Below, piece by piece: positions 8,040 through 16,501 of a stretch of 64,000 nt of DNA (positions are counted from its first letter, which is position 1; the number at the start of each line of letters is the position of its first letter). The stretch is from assembly GCA_005217565.1 (NCBI GenBank), contig SJCO01000012.1, positions 62,001 through 126,000 on the forward strand. The letters run 5' to 3'. Below the pieces are notes generated by a model. The model saw only the letters and a list, made by a program, of their open reading frames with translations, did not search any database and was not told where the DNA came from. The DNA comes from Puteibacter caeruleilacunae. GTDB taxonomy: Bacteria; Bacteroidota; Bacteroidia; Bacteroidales; Prolixibacteraceae. Position numbers and translations under genes: made by a program.

Positions 8040-10469
8040 CTAATACTCATTCTCCAATTCTGAACTATCATCACCTCGAGTTTTACGTGAATGTTTGTAG
8101 TTATTAAACTTATAAGTTAGTCCAAAATTTATAATATATGGCTCGTAATGACTCGTATTATATGTTCTGAAATTATCTCCAATGAACGATGTCTTATTTT
8201 TCAGTGAATCGAAGATATTGTTCACACGAATAGTTGCTGTTAGTCTCCTTTTCATCATCGATTTCATTGCCGTCATATTGACGATATAGTAGTCACTTTT
8301 TCGTCCGAACGGCGTATCGGCGGCCCCATAATAAATCCCTGCCAACTGAACATTGGTTGTTGAATTAAGCTTCAATAACGAGAACATTTTAACTTTAATA
8401 TGATCGCTTGTCTTATCAACATTAGTAAATCCAACATCCCCTTTTAAATTTCCACGATAATAATCAATCGAGGTATTTATCCTCAACCATGCATTTAATG
8501 GAGTGTTTACAGATAATTCAGTCCCAAGGAATCGCCCTTCATCAATGTTATCGTAAAAATACTCAACAACTCCCGAAGGTAATTCACGTTGCCTGGAATA
8601 GTGTTTATCATCCATCATTATATAATACGACTCAATAGCGACCTGTGTCCTTTTAATCATTTTTGAAAAATTAAAGGATACATTATTTGTCTTTTCTGGT
8701 CTTAAATATGGATTCCCGGTACGTACGGTATAAAAATCATCGTAACTAGGCAATCGCTCTAACTTACCAGACCTGGGACGATTTAACCTACGACTATAAC
8801 TAAGTTGTAATTGATTGGATTTCCAATGATATGAAGTATTGAATGAAGGTAACATATTCCATTCTGACAATTTATAGGTCTCATTTTGTGTCTCTTCCTC
8901 AATCTCTCGATCAAAATACTCTGCTCTTAATCCCAGTTGAATATTCAGTTTATCAAACTGCATTATAAACTGTGAATACCCTGCAAGTATATCATATTTT
9001 GTTTCAATGGAATTATCTTGAAATATTAGTTCATCTCTTTCATTCCAAAGCTCACCCAAATCCTCGAAATTTTGTGTTTTATATTTTCGAATCATTTTCA
9101 TCTGTACTCCTGACTCAAACTTGGTAATCTTTGATAGAGAGGCACTATAGTCGACATTCATCTGATATTCTGACAACGTTCCATCTTTCTTGGAATTCAA
9201 GAAACTGTCATTATTCCTCATTGTTGCCTGATCTAATTTATAAAGCTGATTATCATCATCTCCTGTAAACTGCCCCCAATAAAATAAGGTAGTAAGCTCA
9301 TCCCCCGATTGTTTAAATAAATGCCTATAGTGAACACTTGCGTTAGAATAATCATATTTCCTGTCAATATCATCAACTGATTGTTGATTTAATACTTTCG
9401 GGATTTCCATTAAAGACGTTCCTGTTTGATTTTCCAATAACAGATCATAATTCGTTCTTCCCACTTCCCCTGACAGAGAAACGACATTCATACTGTCTAA
9501 TTCCCACATTAAATCTCCGTAGAAATTATAATTCTCTTTCAACTTCTCTCTATCAGACTTGATTCGTAAATACTCAGGACCAGCCGATTGTGTTGAGATC
9601 TTATCTGTTTCACTATCCATTGTCGATAGCAAACTGCTTAAACGTGCCCCTGCAATAATATTTACATCGCCAGCTTTATGACTGAGAATTCCATTTCCTT
9701 GATATTTATCTTTATAACCAATCATTCCACTTAACAAGCCGCTTGTTCCCGAACTTGATCGCCTTTTCATGATCACATTGATTATCCCTCCAACTCCCTC
9801 ACTATCATAGCGTACTGAAGGATTCGTGATTAATTCAATATGCTTTATCATATTAGATGGAATCTGGGATAAAGCATCGTTACCACTCTGGATTGTAGGT
9901 TTTCCATCAATTAGGACTGTAAAACTCGCGCTTCCCCTAACTTTAATTTGACCATCTGCGTCAATATCGACTGATGGTACCCCCTCTAAGACATCCACTG
10001 CATTTCCAGCTTCTGAATTAATATCTTTTGATACATGTATGATTTTTCGATCAAGCAAATATTCAACTTTAGGCCTGTCGTTGTATACATTCACTTCCTT
10101 TATCTGCTTAACACTTATGGCAAGAGGGATAGGATTTAGTTGTGTGTTTCCAATACCAACATTAAAAATCTTTGAGACATACTTTTCATACCCAAGAAGA
10201 TTTGCTTCCAGATAATAGTTTCCAATAGGAACATCCCCTATTGTAAAGCTTCCAGCTTTATCTGTTATAGTTCCCAAATATAATGAGGAATCTGTCGCAT
10301 GATAAAGTATAACATTTACATATCGTAATGATTCAAAAGATTTCTTATCAAATATTTTTCCTGTTAATTTCCCCTTATCATCTTTTGCCACAGGAAAATC
10401 AACACATTTAGCTTTCACCGTTGCGATCATAACAATCCACAACAGTAAGCACAGCGCTTCTTTTTTCAT
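8040..10469 (-). CDS. TonB-dependent-receptor-like outer membrane protein (CarboxypepD_reg + plug + OMP barrel)
   Basis: An 809-residue protein with a signal peptide (MKKEALCLLLW to about Ala20). A carboxypeptidase-regulatory-like beta-sandwich begins at GKLTGKIFDKKS. A plug domain follows, with VDVLEGVPSVDIDADGQ and the segment GSASFTVLIDGKP, then a long beta-barrel region of alternating residues. It belongs to the outer-membrane beta-barrel receptor group common in Bacteroidota. No SusD partner is adjacent, so it is not a classic polysaccharide-utilisation pair. A Bacteroidota-type promoter lies about 75-100 nt upstream. The ligand is unknown. Confidence 0.88.
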   Translation of the reverse strand: MKKEALCLLLWIVMIATVKAKCVDFPVAKDDKGKLTGKIFDKKSFESLRYVNVILYHATDSSLYLGTITDKAGSFTIGDVPIGNYYLEANLLGYEKYVSKIFNVGIGNTQLNPIPLAISVKQIKEVNVYNDRPKVEYLLDRKIIHVSKDINSEAGNAVDVLEGVPSVDIDADGQIKVRGSASFTVLIDGKPTIQSGNDALSQIPSNMIKHIELITNPSVRYDSEGVGGIINVIMKRRSSSGTSGLLSGMIGYKDKYQGNGILSHKAGDVNIIAGARLSSLLSTMDSETDKISTQSAGPEYLRIKSDREKLKENYNFYGDLMWELDSMNVVSLSGEVGRTNYDLLLENQTGTSLMEIPKVLNQQSVDDIDRKYDYSNASVHYRHLFKQSGDELTTLFYWGQFTGDDDNQLYKLDQATMRNNDSFLNSKKDGTLSEYQMNVDYSASLSKITKFESGVQMKMIRKYKTQNFEDLGELWNERDELIFQDNSIETKYDILAGYSQFIMQFDKLNIQLGLRAEYFDREIEEETQNETYKLSEWNMLPSFNTSYHWKSNQLQLSYSRRLNRPRSGKLERLPSYDDFYTVRTGNPYLRPEKTNNVSFNFSKMIKRTQVAIESYYIMMDDKHYSRQRELPSGVVEYFYDNIDEGRFLGTELSVNTPLNAWLRINTSIDYYRGNLKGDVGFTNVDKTSDHIKVKMFSLLKLNSTTNVQLAGIYYGAADTPFGRKSDYYIVNMTAMKSMMKRRLTATIRVNNIFDSLKNKTSFIGDNFRTYNTSHYEPYIINFGLTYKFNNYKHSRKTRGDDSSELENEY

Positions 10470-10961
10470 TAGGTCCAGGCTCTAATCCTTTCCTCTGAGA
10501 GGATATGATTTTTAAACAATACAGCATACATACAGGTGTAACAAATGTAGGGAAATTTGTTAATACAAAATCCTGTTATGTCAAATAAATAAAGTAATCA
10601 ACACGACAATACTTCTATTATATCACAAATATTAAAGCCCTGTAAACAATCGAATCTAATTAAGATAACTGATAACAATAAGCTCCGCACTTAATCGTTA
10701 TATACCAAGTAAAATAAAGATCAGAGTGTTAGAATGAAATCATATTGATACGCCTGAAATAAAATTAATCTATATGATCATATTAAAACAGGTAATTATC
10801 ATCAATACTAAAACATTGTTAACAAATAAACTTATAATGAATTCATGGTTAAAATAACTATGAACAAATCGACTAACAATTATATGGAAAGAGAGATAAA
10901 GAAATAGCAAAACTTATTAATTATATCTATACTAATCTAATTCAAACATACCTAAAAGCGA
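10470..10961. other. intergenic region between divergent genes
   Basis: This 492-nt AT-rich stretch separates the receptor gene (minus) from the O-antigen ligase-like gene (plus). It holds the promoter listed separately for the minus-strand gene. I see no convincing ORF, RNA gene or repeat. No clear TAnnTTTG box was found for the plus-strand gene. Confidence 0.6.
10542..10570 (-). promoter_or_regulatory. Bacteroidota-type promoter for the receptor gene
   Basis: On the minus strand TTTTG (complement of 10566-10570), a 16-nt spacer and TACATTTG (complement of 10542-10549) match the Bacteroidota -33/-7 pattern. The spacer is slightly short. Transcription would begin near 10535, about 65 nt before the start codon. 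Confidence 0.5.
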
Positions 10962-12554
10962 ATGAAAGAAATTTTTACAACAATAAAATCAAAAACTTAT
11001 TTGGCTGGACTTCTACTAATGGCTATCTGTTTGCCATTAAGTGAATCATTTGTAAGTATCTCAACTGGGATTTTATTGTTCGGATGGCTAATTGAAGGGA
11101 AATGGAAAACAAAGCTAATGCGACTAAAAGAAGATAGGTCATTAATATTGGTATTATCAATATTCTTTGTTTATCTGATAGGTATGTTTTTCACACACGA
11201 CTTGAAAGTTGCGCTTTATGATCTTAGAAAAAATATCTTCATATTAATTCTTCCATTAATAATTGCCACAAGTATAATCAATAGGAAAACATTGTGGAAA
11301 ATTCTTGGCTGCTTTGTCCTTTCTGTTAATGTTGCCTCCATTCTCAGCCTATTAAAGCTATTCTTCAGAGAAAAATATAATATCGAAAATATATGGGAAA
11401 TAACCTACATCTCGCATATTCGATTCAGTTTTCAGTTGATACTTGCAATTGCCATAATTGGTTATTATCTATATCTCACATATAAGACTAATAAAAACTG
11501 GTATCGCAAACTACTATGGGTAAACATGATTTTCCTGGTTGGTTTCTTACTACTTCTTAAATCTCTAATCGGAATAATATCGTTCATCGGCACAGGACTT
11601 TATTTAATCTTATTCATAGCATCTAAAAGTCATTCACTCAAACTAAAGCGTATATTACTAAGCTCTGTAATACTTCTGGTGATTTCTTGCACAGGTTATC
11701 TTAGTTGGTGTGTCTACAGGTTTTATGACGTGGAAGACATACATCCTGAACAGCTGGAAAAATATACAGTTAATGGGAATCCATATTCACACAACCTAAA
11801 TGACAAACAAATAGAAAATGGCCATTATGTATACCTGTATATATGTAATAAAGAGTTAGAAAAAACATGGAATCAAAGAAGTAGTTACGACATAAACGCA
11901 ATAAATGTCAATGGATTTAGAATATACAAAACACTCATCAGATATCTAACATCCAAAGGGTTACGCAAAGATTCAATGGGTATTGCGTCCTTAAGCGATC
12001 AGGATATCCACAATATTGAACAAGGAATCGCAAACCACATCCATGTTAATAGATTCTCATCGCTCTATCCTCGTATATACAACACCCTTTGGGAAATTGA
12101 TGTATATCTTCGTACTGGTGATCCGAATTATATGTCATTAGCACAGCGAATCGAGTTTCTAAAGGCTGCAATTACAATTATAAAAGATCGACCAATACTT
12201 GGCGTTGGCACGGGAAATTGGAAAAAGGCATTTACTGTGGCGTACGAAAAGAATGGATCTCTTTTGAGAAAAGAGCTATACAGTTCATCACATAATCAAT
12301 ATTTGAACTATATGGTCAAGTTTGGAATATTAGGATTCTGTTGGATTATGTTCTGCTGGATCTCTCCTGTTTTTTTCAGGAATAGAAAGAATCACTTTCT
12401 ACTTCTTGTTCTACTTGTTAGTATTGGTATATCCAATCTGGGAGATTCAAATCTGGAATCACATATGGGACTAAGCTTCTTCTCTTTCTTTTATTGTCTC
12501 TTTGTTTGGGCTGAAAATATTAGTATTAATTCAAGTAATGTTTCATCATCTTAA
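10962..12554 (+). CDS. O-antigen ligase/polymerase-like membrane protein
   Basis: A 530-residue polytopic protein with about six N-terminal membrane helices, a large hydrophilic loop (roughly residues 245-415, probably periplasmic) and further C-terminal helices. The loop ends in DRPILGVGTGNW and the Ser-rich SSSHNQYLNY motif, which is how Wzy_C/O-antigen ligase family proteins look. Such proteins join or polymerise glycans on lipid carriers at the periplasmic face of the inner membrane. The start fits the hydrophobic N terminus. Its last codons precede the GT2 gene by 10 nt, so the two are probably co-transcribed. Ligase versus polymerase cannot be decided from sequence. Confidence 0.82.
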   Translation: MKEIFTTIKSKTYLAGLLLMAICLPLSESFVSISTGILLFGWLIEGKWKTKLMRLKEDRSLILVLSIFFVYLIGMFFTHDLKVALYDLRKNIFILILPLIIATSIINRKTLWKILGCFVLSVNVASILSLLKLFFREKYNIENIWEITYISHIRFSFQLILAIAIIGYYLYLTYKTNKNWYRKLLWVNMIFLVGFLLLLKSLIGIISFIGTGLYLILFIASKSHSLKLKRILLSSVILLVISCTGYLSWCVYRFYDVEDIHPEQLEKYTVNGNPYSHNLNDKQIENGHYVYLYICNKELEKTWNQRSSYDINAINVNGFRIYKTLIRYLTSKGLRKDSMGIASLSDQDIHNIEQGIANHIHVNRFSSLYPRIYNTLWEIDVYLRTGDPNYMSLAQRIEFLKAAITIIKDRPILGVGTGNWKKAFTVAYEKNGSLLRKELYSSSHNQYLNYMVKFGILGFCWIMFCWISPVFFRNRKNHFLLLVLLVSIGISNLGDSNLESHMGLSFFSFFYCLFVWAENISINSSNVSSS

Positions 12555-12564
12555 AGTTTTGCTT

Positions 12565-13317
12565 ATGAAATTCAAAGTTACCTTGATTATTAGCACATAC
12601 AACCGTCCTGATGCATTGAAACAAACACTGAATAGCATCCTTTATCAGTCAAAGAATCCTGATGAAGTAATCATCGCTGATGATGGCTCAAACGGAGACA
12701 CACATAAGCTTATTCTTGAATACAAAAAAAGAATAACTTGCCCTATACACCATATCTGGCATCCAGATAAAGGATATCGATTGGCTGCAATTAGAAACAA
12801 GGCTCTAAAAAAAGCATCATCTGATTATATCATATTTATCGATGGAGACATTATATTGGATGTTAACTTCATAGAGGATCACCTTTCCATCGCCAAACCA
12901 GATTACTTTGTTAATGGAAGTAGAGTAATTCTTTCTGAAAAAGTTACACGACGAATAACTTCAGGACGAACATGTAGCAACATATTGGAAGGTGCTAAAA
13001 ATAAATTAAATGGATATCGCATTCCATGGTTACATAAACTTATTTCTGGTCCAACTAAGTCTCACAAAAGAATAAGAGGGTGCAATATGGCATTCTGGAA
13101 AAAAGATTTAGAAAATATTGGAGGCTATGACGAACGTTATATCGGTTGGGGACTTTCTGATTCGGATTTAGTTATACGACTTATGAAATCAGGAATTAAA
13201 AGAAAGAACATGAAATTTTTAGGAATCTGTTATCACCTCTATCATGAATTTGCTGACCGAAGTAATCTCTTTAGAAACCAACAGCTTTTTTTGAAGACAC
13301 TAAAGGGAAATGTTTAA
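12565..13317 (+). CDS. glycosyltransferase family 2 protein
   Basis: A 250-residue cytoplasmic GT-A enzyme. The ATG at 12565 is chosen because the conserved first strand VTLIISTYNRPDAL follows immediately; an in-frame upstream start at 12502 would overlap the previous gene. Nucleotide-sugar residues are visible at IIADDGS (about 36-42) and the metal-binding DGD at 93-95. The C-terminal half carries RGCNMAFWKKD and GGYDERYIGWGLSDSD, as in GT2 members with a galactosyltransferase-like C-terminal region. It probably adds a sugar to the glycan handled by the neighbouring ligase-like protein. Donor and acceptor are unknown. Confidence 0.88.
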   Translation: MKFKVTLIISTYNRPDALKQTLNSILYQSKNPDEVIIADDGSNGDTHKLILEYKKRITCPIHHIWHPDKGYRLAAIRNKALKKASSDYIIFIDGDIILDVNFIEDHLSIAKPDYFVNGSRVILSEKVTRRITSGRTCSNILEGAKNKLNGYRIPWLHKLISGPTKSHKRIRGCNMAFWKKDLENIGGYDERYIGWGLSDSDLVIRLMKSGIKRKNMKFLGICYHLYHEFADRSNLFRNQQLFLKTLKGNV

Positions 13318-13338
13318 TCATTCCATCAAACATTTCCC
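13305..13338 (+). terminator. perfect hairpin across the stop codon of the GT2 gene
   Basis: GGGAAATGTTT (13305-13315) pairs perfectly with AAACATTTCCC (13328-13338) around a 12-nt loop that contains the end of the stop codon. No U-run follows on the plus strand, so it may protect the 3' end rather than terminate. It lies between convergent genes. Confidence 0.4.
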
Positions 13339-13347
13339 GTGCAGTAT

Positions 13348-13797
13348 TTATCCTAAAATGCTTTTAACTTTATCAGAAATTGCTTTACCGTCGGCTTTAC
13401 CTGATAGTTGCTTCGATGCAATTCCCATAACTTTACCCATCTCTTTCATCGATGTTGCACCAACCTGATTAATAATCTCCTGAACTGCTGCAGTTAATTC
13501 TTCATCAGACATTTTTGCAGGCAAGTACGCTTCAAGAACTTCAACTTGTTTCATCTCCTGCTCAAAAAGATCCTCTCTCCCCTGCTCTTTATAAATCGCA
13601 GCAGAATCACTTCCCTGCTTGGCTAGCTTAGCAATAGCTTTAATTGCATCATTATCATCAATCTCATCCGAACCACCTTTAGCAGTTTTGGCCTCGATTA
13701 GTACTTTTTTAATGTTACGTAATGCATTTAACTTTTCTTTATCCTTTGCCAACATGGCAGCTTTGATATCTGCATTTACTTGATCAAATAAGCTCAT
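13348..13797 (-). CDS. yqeY: GatB/YqeY domain protein
   Basis: A 149-residue protein that is almost entirely the YqeY domain, the helical tRNA-binding-like module also found at the C terminus of GatB. The ATG at 13797 (MSLFDQVNADIKAAML) is the family's usual start; the in-frame ATG at 13821 would add eight unlike residues. Conserved segments are DKEKLNALRNIK, LEAYLPAKMSDEEL and MGKVMGIASKQLSGKADGK. Its precise role is not settled; a link to tRNA-dependent amidation is assumed from the domain. It sits 31 nt downstream of ftsZ, where Bacteroidota genomes commonly have it, and ends the dcw cluster. Confidence 0.92.
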   Translation of the reverse strand: MSLFDQVNADIKAAMLAKDKEKLNALRNIKKVLIEAKTAKGGSDEIDDNDAIKAIAKLAKQGSDSAAIYKEQGREDLFEQEMKQVEVLEAYLPAKMSDEELTAAVQEIINQVGATSMKEMGKVMGIASKQLSGKADGKAISDKVKSILG

Positions 13798-13828
13798 CTT
13801 TTTATAGTTTATTGTATTCAAACACTAA

Positions 13829-15268
13829 TTAATCAATATTATCGTGTAGAAAAGAATTATCTTTTCTTATCGTTATATTTTTATCTTTATCCTCAGACAA
13901 CGAATATCGGGACACTTCTTTCGCTTCCTCATTTGGGCCCTTTCGAAATTTTATTCCTTTTCGTTTATACGCAGGAACATTAGCTAAAGCATCAAGAGAT
14001 TCATCTGACGCTTCATAAAAATCCATTTTCAATGAAACAGCTTGTGACTCCGGATTGTCATCAAGACTCTTCTTTTCAGAAGAATTTCCATACAACTTCT
14101 GTACATCATCCTCATATTCTTGCCGAACATCAAATTCAAAAGTTCGTTGGGAATTCGAAGCATCACCTGACGGATTTACCTTTTGTTTTAAAACCTGCTT
14201 GACTGTCGAGAACATCTTTTTCTCCGGATGAACAGGATCCTCTAATGTATGATATGTTTTTTGTTGCTTCTTCTGCGCCATCAACTCTGGAATGCTACTT
14301 GTATTAAAACCTGTCGCAATAATGGTAACATTTATCTCCTCTCCTAATGACTCATCACCACCATTCCCCCAAATCAAATCAGCTCCACAGCCTGCTTTAT
14401 CCTGAATATAATCGGTTATCTGACCGATTTCATCCATTGTAATCTCATCCGTTCCTGAGGTAACATTTAGAAGTATATTTCGAGCACCTGTAATATCGTT
14501 ATTATTCAATAAAGGAGAATTCAATGCTTCTTCCACTGCCTTGATTGCCCGATTCTCTCCACTTGCTTTGGCCGATCCCATTATAGCAACACCACTTTCT
14601 CGCATTACTGTCTCAACATCTGCAAAGTCAACATTTATATAACCATGGACGGTAATTATTTCTGCGATCCCTTTAGCAGCAATAGCAAGTACATTATCTG
14701 CTTTCTCAAAGGCTTCTGATATTTTAAAATCGCCATACATCTCACGAATCCGTTCGTTGTTAATAACAAGAAGCGAATCAACATGCTTTTGCAGCTGTGA
14801 AATTCCTTCCAAAGCCTGACTAATACGGCGTCGTCCTTCATTCCGAAATGGTATAGTCACAATTCCTACAGTAAGAAGCCCTAGATTCCTAGCCTCCTCT
14901 GCTATTACTGGAGCTGCACCAGTACCTGTTCCACCCCCCATTCCTGCAGTAATGAACACCATTTTAGTATTCCTTTCAAGAACCTTACGAATTTCTTCAA
15001 TATTTTCCTTTGCAGCTTCCCGACCAACATCTGGTTTATTTCCCGCTCCTCTTCCTTCTGTCAATGAAGAACCAATGTGTACCCTCAATTTTACCGGACT
15101 GTTTTCCAGAGCCTGAGCATCAGTATTGCAAACCATAAATTGTACATCCTTGATGCCTTGACGACACATGTAGTTTACGGCATTACCACCGCCACCACCA
15201 ACACCAATCACTTTTATGATCGAGTCATTATCCTGTGGCAAATCGAACTTTAACATTGATTCATTCAT
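13829..15268 (-). CDS. ftsZ: cell division protein FtsZ (canonical copy)
   Basis: A 479-residue tubulin-like GTPase that polymerises into the division ring. The ATG at 15268 is preferred to the GTG two codons upstream. GTP-binding loops are GGGGGNAVN (24-32) and GGGTGTG (111-117); the catalytic T7 loop NVDFAD is at 212-217. A long variable linker follows the GTPase core. VPAYKRKG looks like the conserved C-terminal peptide that binds FtsA, and the end NSFLHDNID is typical of Bacteroidota FtsZ. It lies 31 nt downstream of a second, different ftsZ. With its complete tail it is most likely the main division FtsZ. Confidence 0.96.
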   Translation of the reverse strand: MNESMLKFDLPQDNDSIIKVIGVGGGGGNAVNYMCRQGIKDVQFMVCNTDAQALENSPVKLRVHIGSSLTEGRGAGNKPDVGREAAKENIEEIRKVLERNTKMVFITAGMGGGTGTGAAPVIAEEARNLGLLTVGIVTIPFRNEGRRRISQALEGISQLQKHVDSLLVINNERIREMYGDFKISEAFEKADNVLAIAAKGIAEIITVHGYINVDFADVETVMRESGVAIMGSAKASGENRAIKAVEEALNSPLLNNNDITGARNILLNVTSGTDEITMDEIGQITDYIQDKAGCGADLIWGNGGDESLGEEINVTIIATGFNTSSIPELMAQKKQQKTYHTLEDPVHPEKKMFSTVKQVLKQKVNPSGDASNSQRTFEFDVRQEYEDDVQKLYGNSSEKKSLDDNPESQAVSLKMDFYEASDESLDALANVPAYKRKGIKFRKGPNEEAKEVSRYSLSEDKDKNITIRKDNSFLHDNID

Positions 15269-15299
15269 AATCACGATTTTATGTCATTAACTCCGAAAT

Positions 15300-16493
15300 T
15301 TAACTTTCAGTGCCTTCAAATGAGCTATTAAACTGACGAAAAAACCAATTATCAATTAAAGCATCTGACTTGCTCTCAGATGATACTTTCTCGTCTTGCT
15401 TATCTAACTCTTCGGTTACTACTGAATTACTCTCTTCTTTATCATTACCTTTATGTGCTAACTCTTTTTTTTGCTGCAGACTTTCCTGATCCATACCTGT
15501 CAATTTTATTTGATCATGTGTATCGAATCCTGTAATAATAATCGTCACTGCAACTGCATTCTCTAACGATTTATCTGTTCCATTACCCCAGATAATATCC
15601 GCTTTTCGTCCAGCCTTTTCTTGCAATGTATCAATAATCTGGCCTATCTCACTCATGGTGATTTCAGGATCACCGGAAGTGATATTTAGTAAAATATCTT
15701 TCGCTCCACGGATATCAAAATTATCCAATAAAGGAGAACTTATTGCTTCATTAACAGCTTTGAGTGCACGATCCTCCCCAGCCGCCTTACCTGCTCCCAT
15801 AAGGAAGGTACCGCTATCTGCCATCACCGATCTAACATCAGCAAAATCTATATTGATAATCCCATTTAAGGTGATTATTTCAGCAATCCCCTTTACAGCA
15901 GTTTTCAAAATTCCATCAGCTTTTGCAAATGCCTCTGATGCAGGTAAATCTCCATAAATATCATGTAGTTTCTGATTATCTATAACCAGTAAGCTATCAA
16001 CGATCCGCTTTAGTTTATTCACCCCCTCCATGGCCTGTTGATATCGCTTTCGTCCCTCCGACTGGGAAGGAACTGTAACTACTGCAATTGTCAGAATTCC
16101 TTTTTCTTTCGCTAGTTGAGCAATAACAGGAGTTGCACCTGTTCCTGTTCCTCCTCCTAAGCATGCAGTTAAAAATACCATCCAGGTATTTCCCTCCAAG
16201 CCTGCATTTATCTCATCATAACTTTCACGAGCTGCTTGCTCTCCTTTCATCGGCATATTACCAGCACCTCTACCTTCAGTTAATGTTGCTCCTAACTGAA
16301 TCTTCTCCAATACAGGACTTAGACGGAGATCTTGTGCATCAGTATTACAAACAGCAAAATCGACACCTTTCACCCCCTCTCGAAACATGTGATTCACGGC
16401 ATTTCCTCCACCTCCACCGATGCCAATAACTTTGATCGATGAAGTGGTCGCCGGCTCAAATCCAAAACTCAATATATCTCCTGACTTCTTCAT
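15300..16493 (-). CDS. ftsZ: second FtsZ paralogue with shortened, divergent C terminus
   Basis: A 397-residue FtsZ that differs clearly from its neighbour but keeps the active-site elements: GGGGGNAVNHM near residues 26-36, GGGTGTG (113-119), the guanine-binding IDNQKL region and T7 loop NIDFAD (214-219). The linker after the core is only about 50 residues, rich in Lys, Glu and Ser. The C terminus reads DALIDNWFFRQFNSS, with no VPAYKRK-like peptide and no LHDN ending. It follows ftsA after 8 nt. It is intact and probably a GTPase that co-assembles with or modulates the canonical FtsZ. The duplication is seen directly; the role is inference. Confidence 0.93.
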   Translation of the reverse strand: MKKSGDILSFGFEPATTSSIKVIGIGGGGGNAVNHMFREGVKGVDFAVCNTDAQDLRLSPVLEKIQLGATLTEGRGAGNMPMKGEQAARESYDEINAGLEGNTWMVFLTACLGGGTGTGATPVIAQLAKEKGILTIAVVTVPSQSEGRKRYQQAMEGVNKLKRIVDSLLVIDNQKLHDIYGDLPASEAFAKADGILKTAVKGIAEIITLNGIINIDFADVRSVMADSGTFLMGAGKAAGEDRALKAVNEAISSPLLDNFDIRGAKDILLNITSGDPEITMSEIGQIIDTLQEKAGRKADIIWGNGTDKSLENAVAVTIIITGFDTHDQIKLTGMDQESLQQKKELAHKGNDKEESNSVVTEELDKQDEKVSSESKSDALIDNWFFRQFNSSFEGTES

Positions 16494-16501
16494 TAATGCA
16501 A

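Noticed and set aside
15300-16493. The second ftsZ as a pseudogene
   Set aside because: Frame is intact, and all GTP-binding and T7 residues are kept; only the tail differs.
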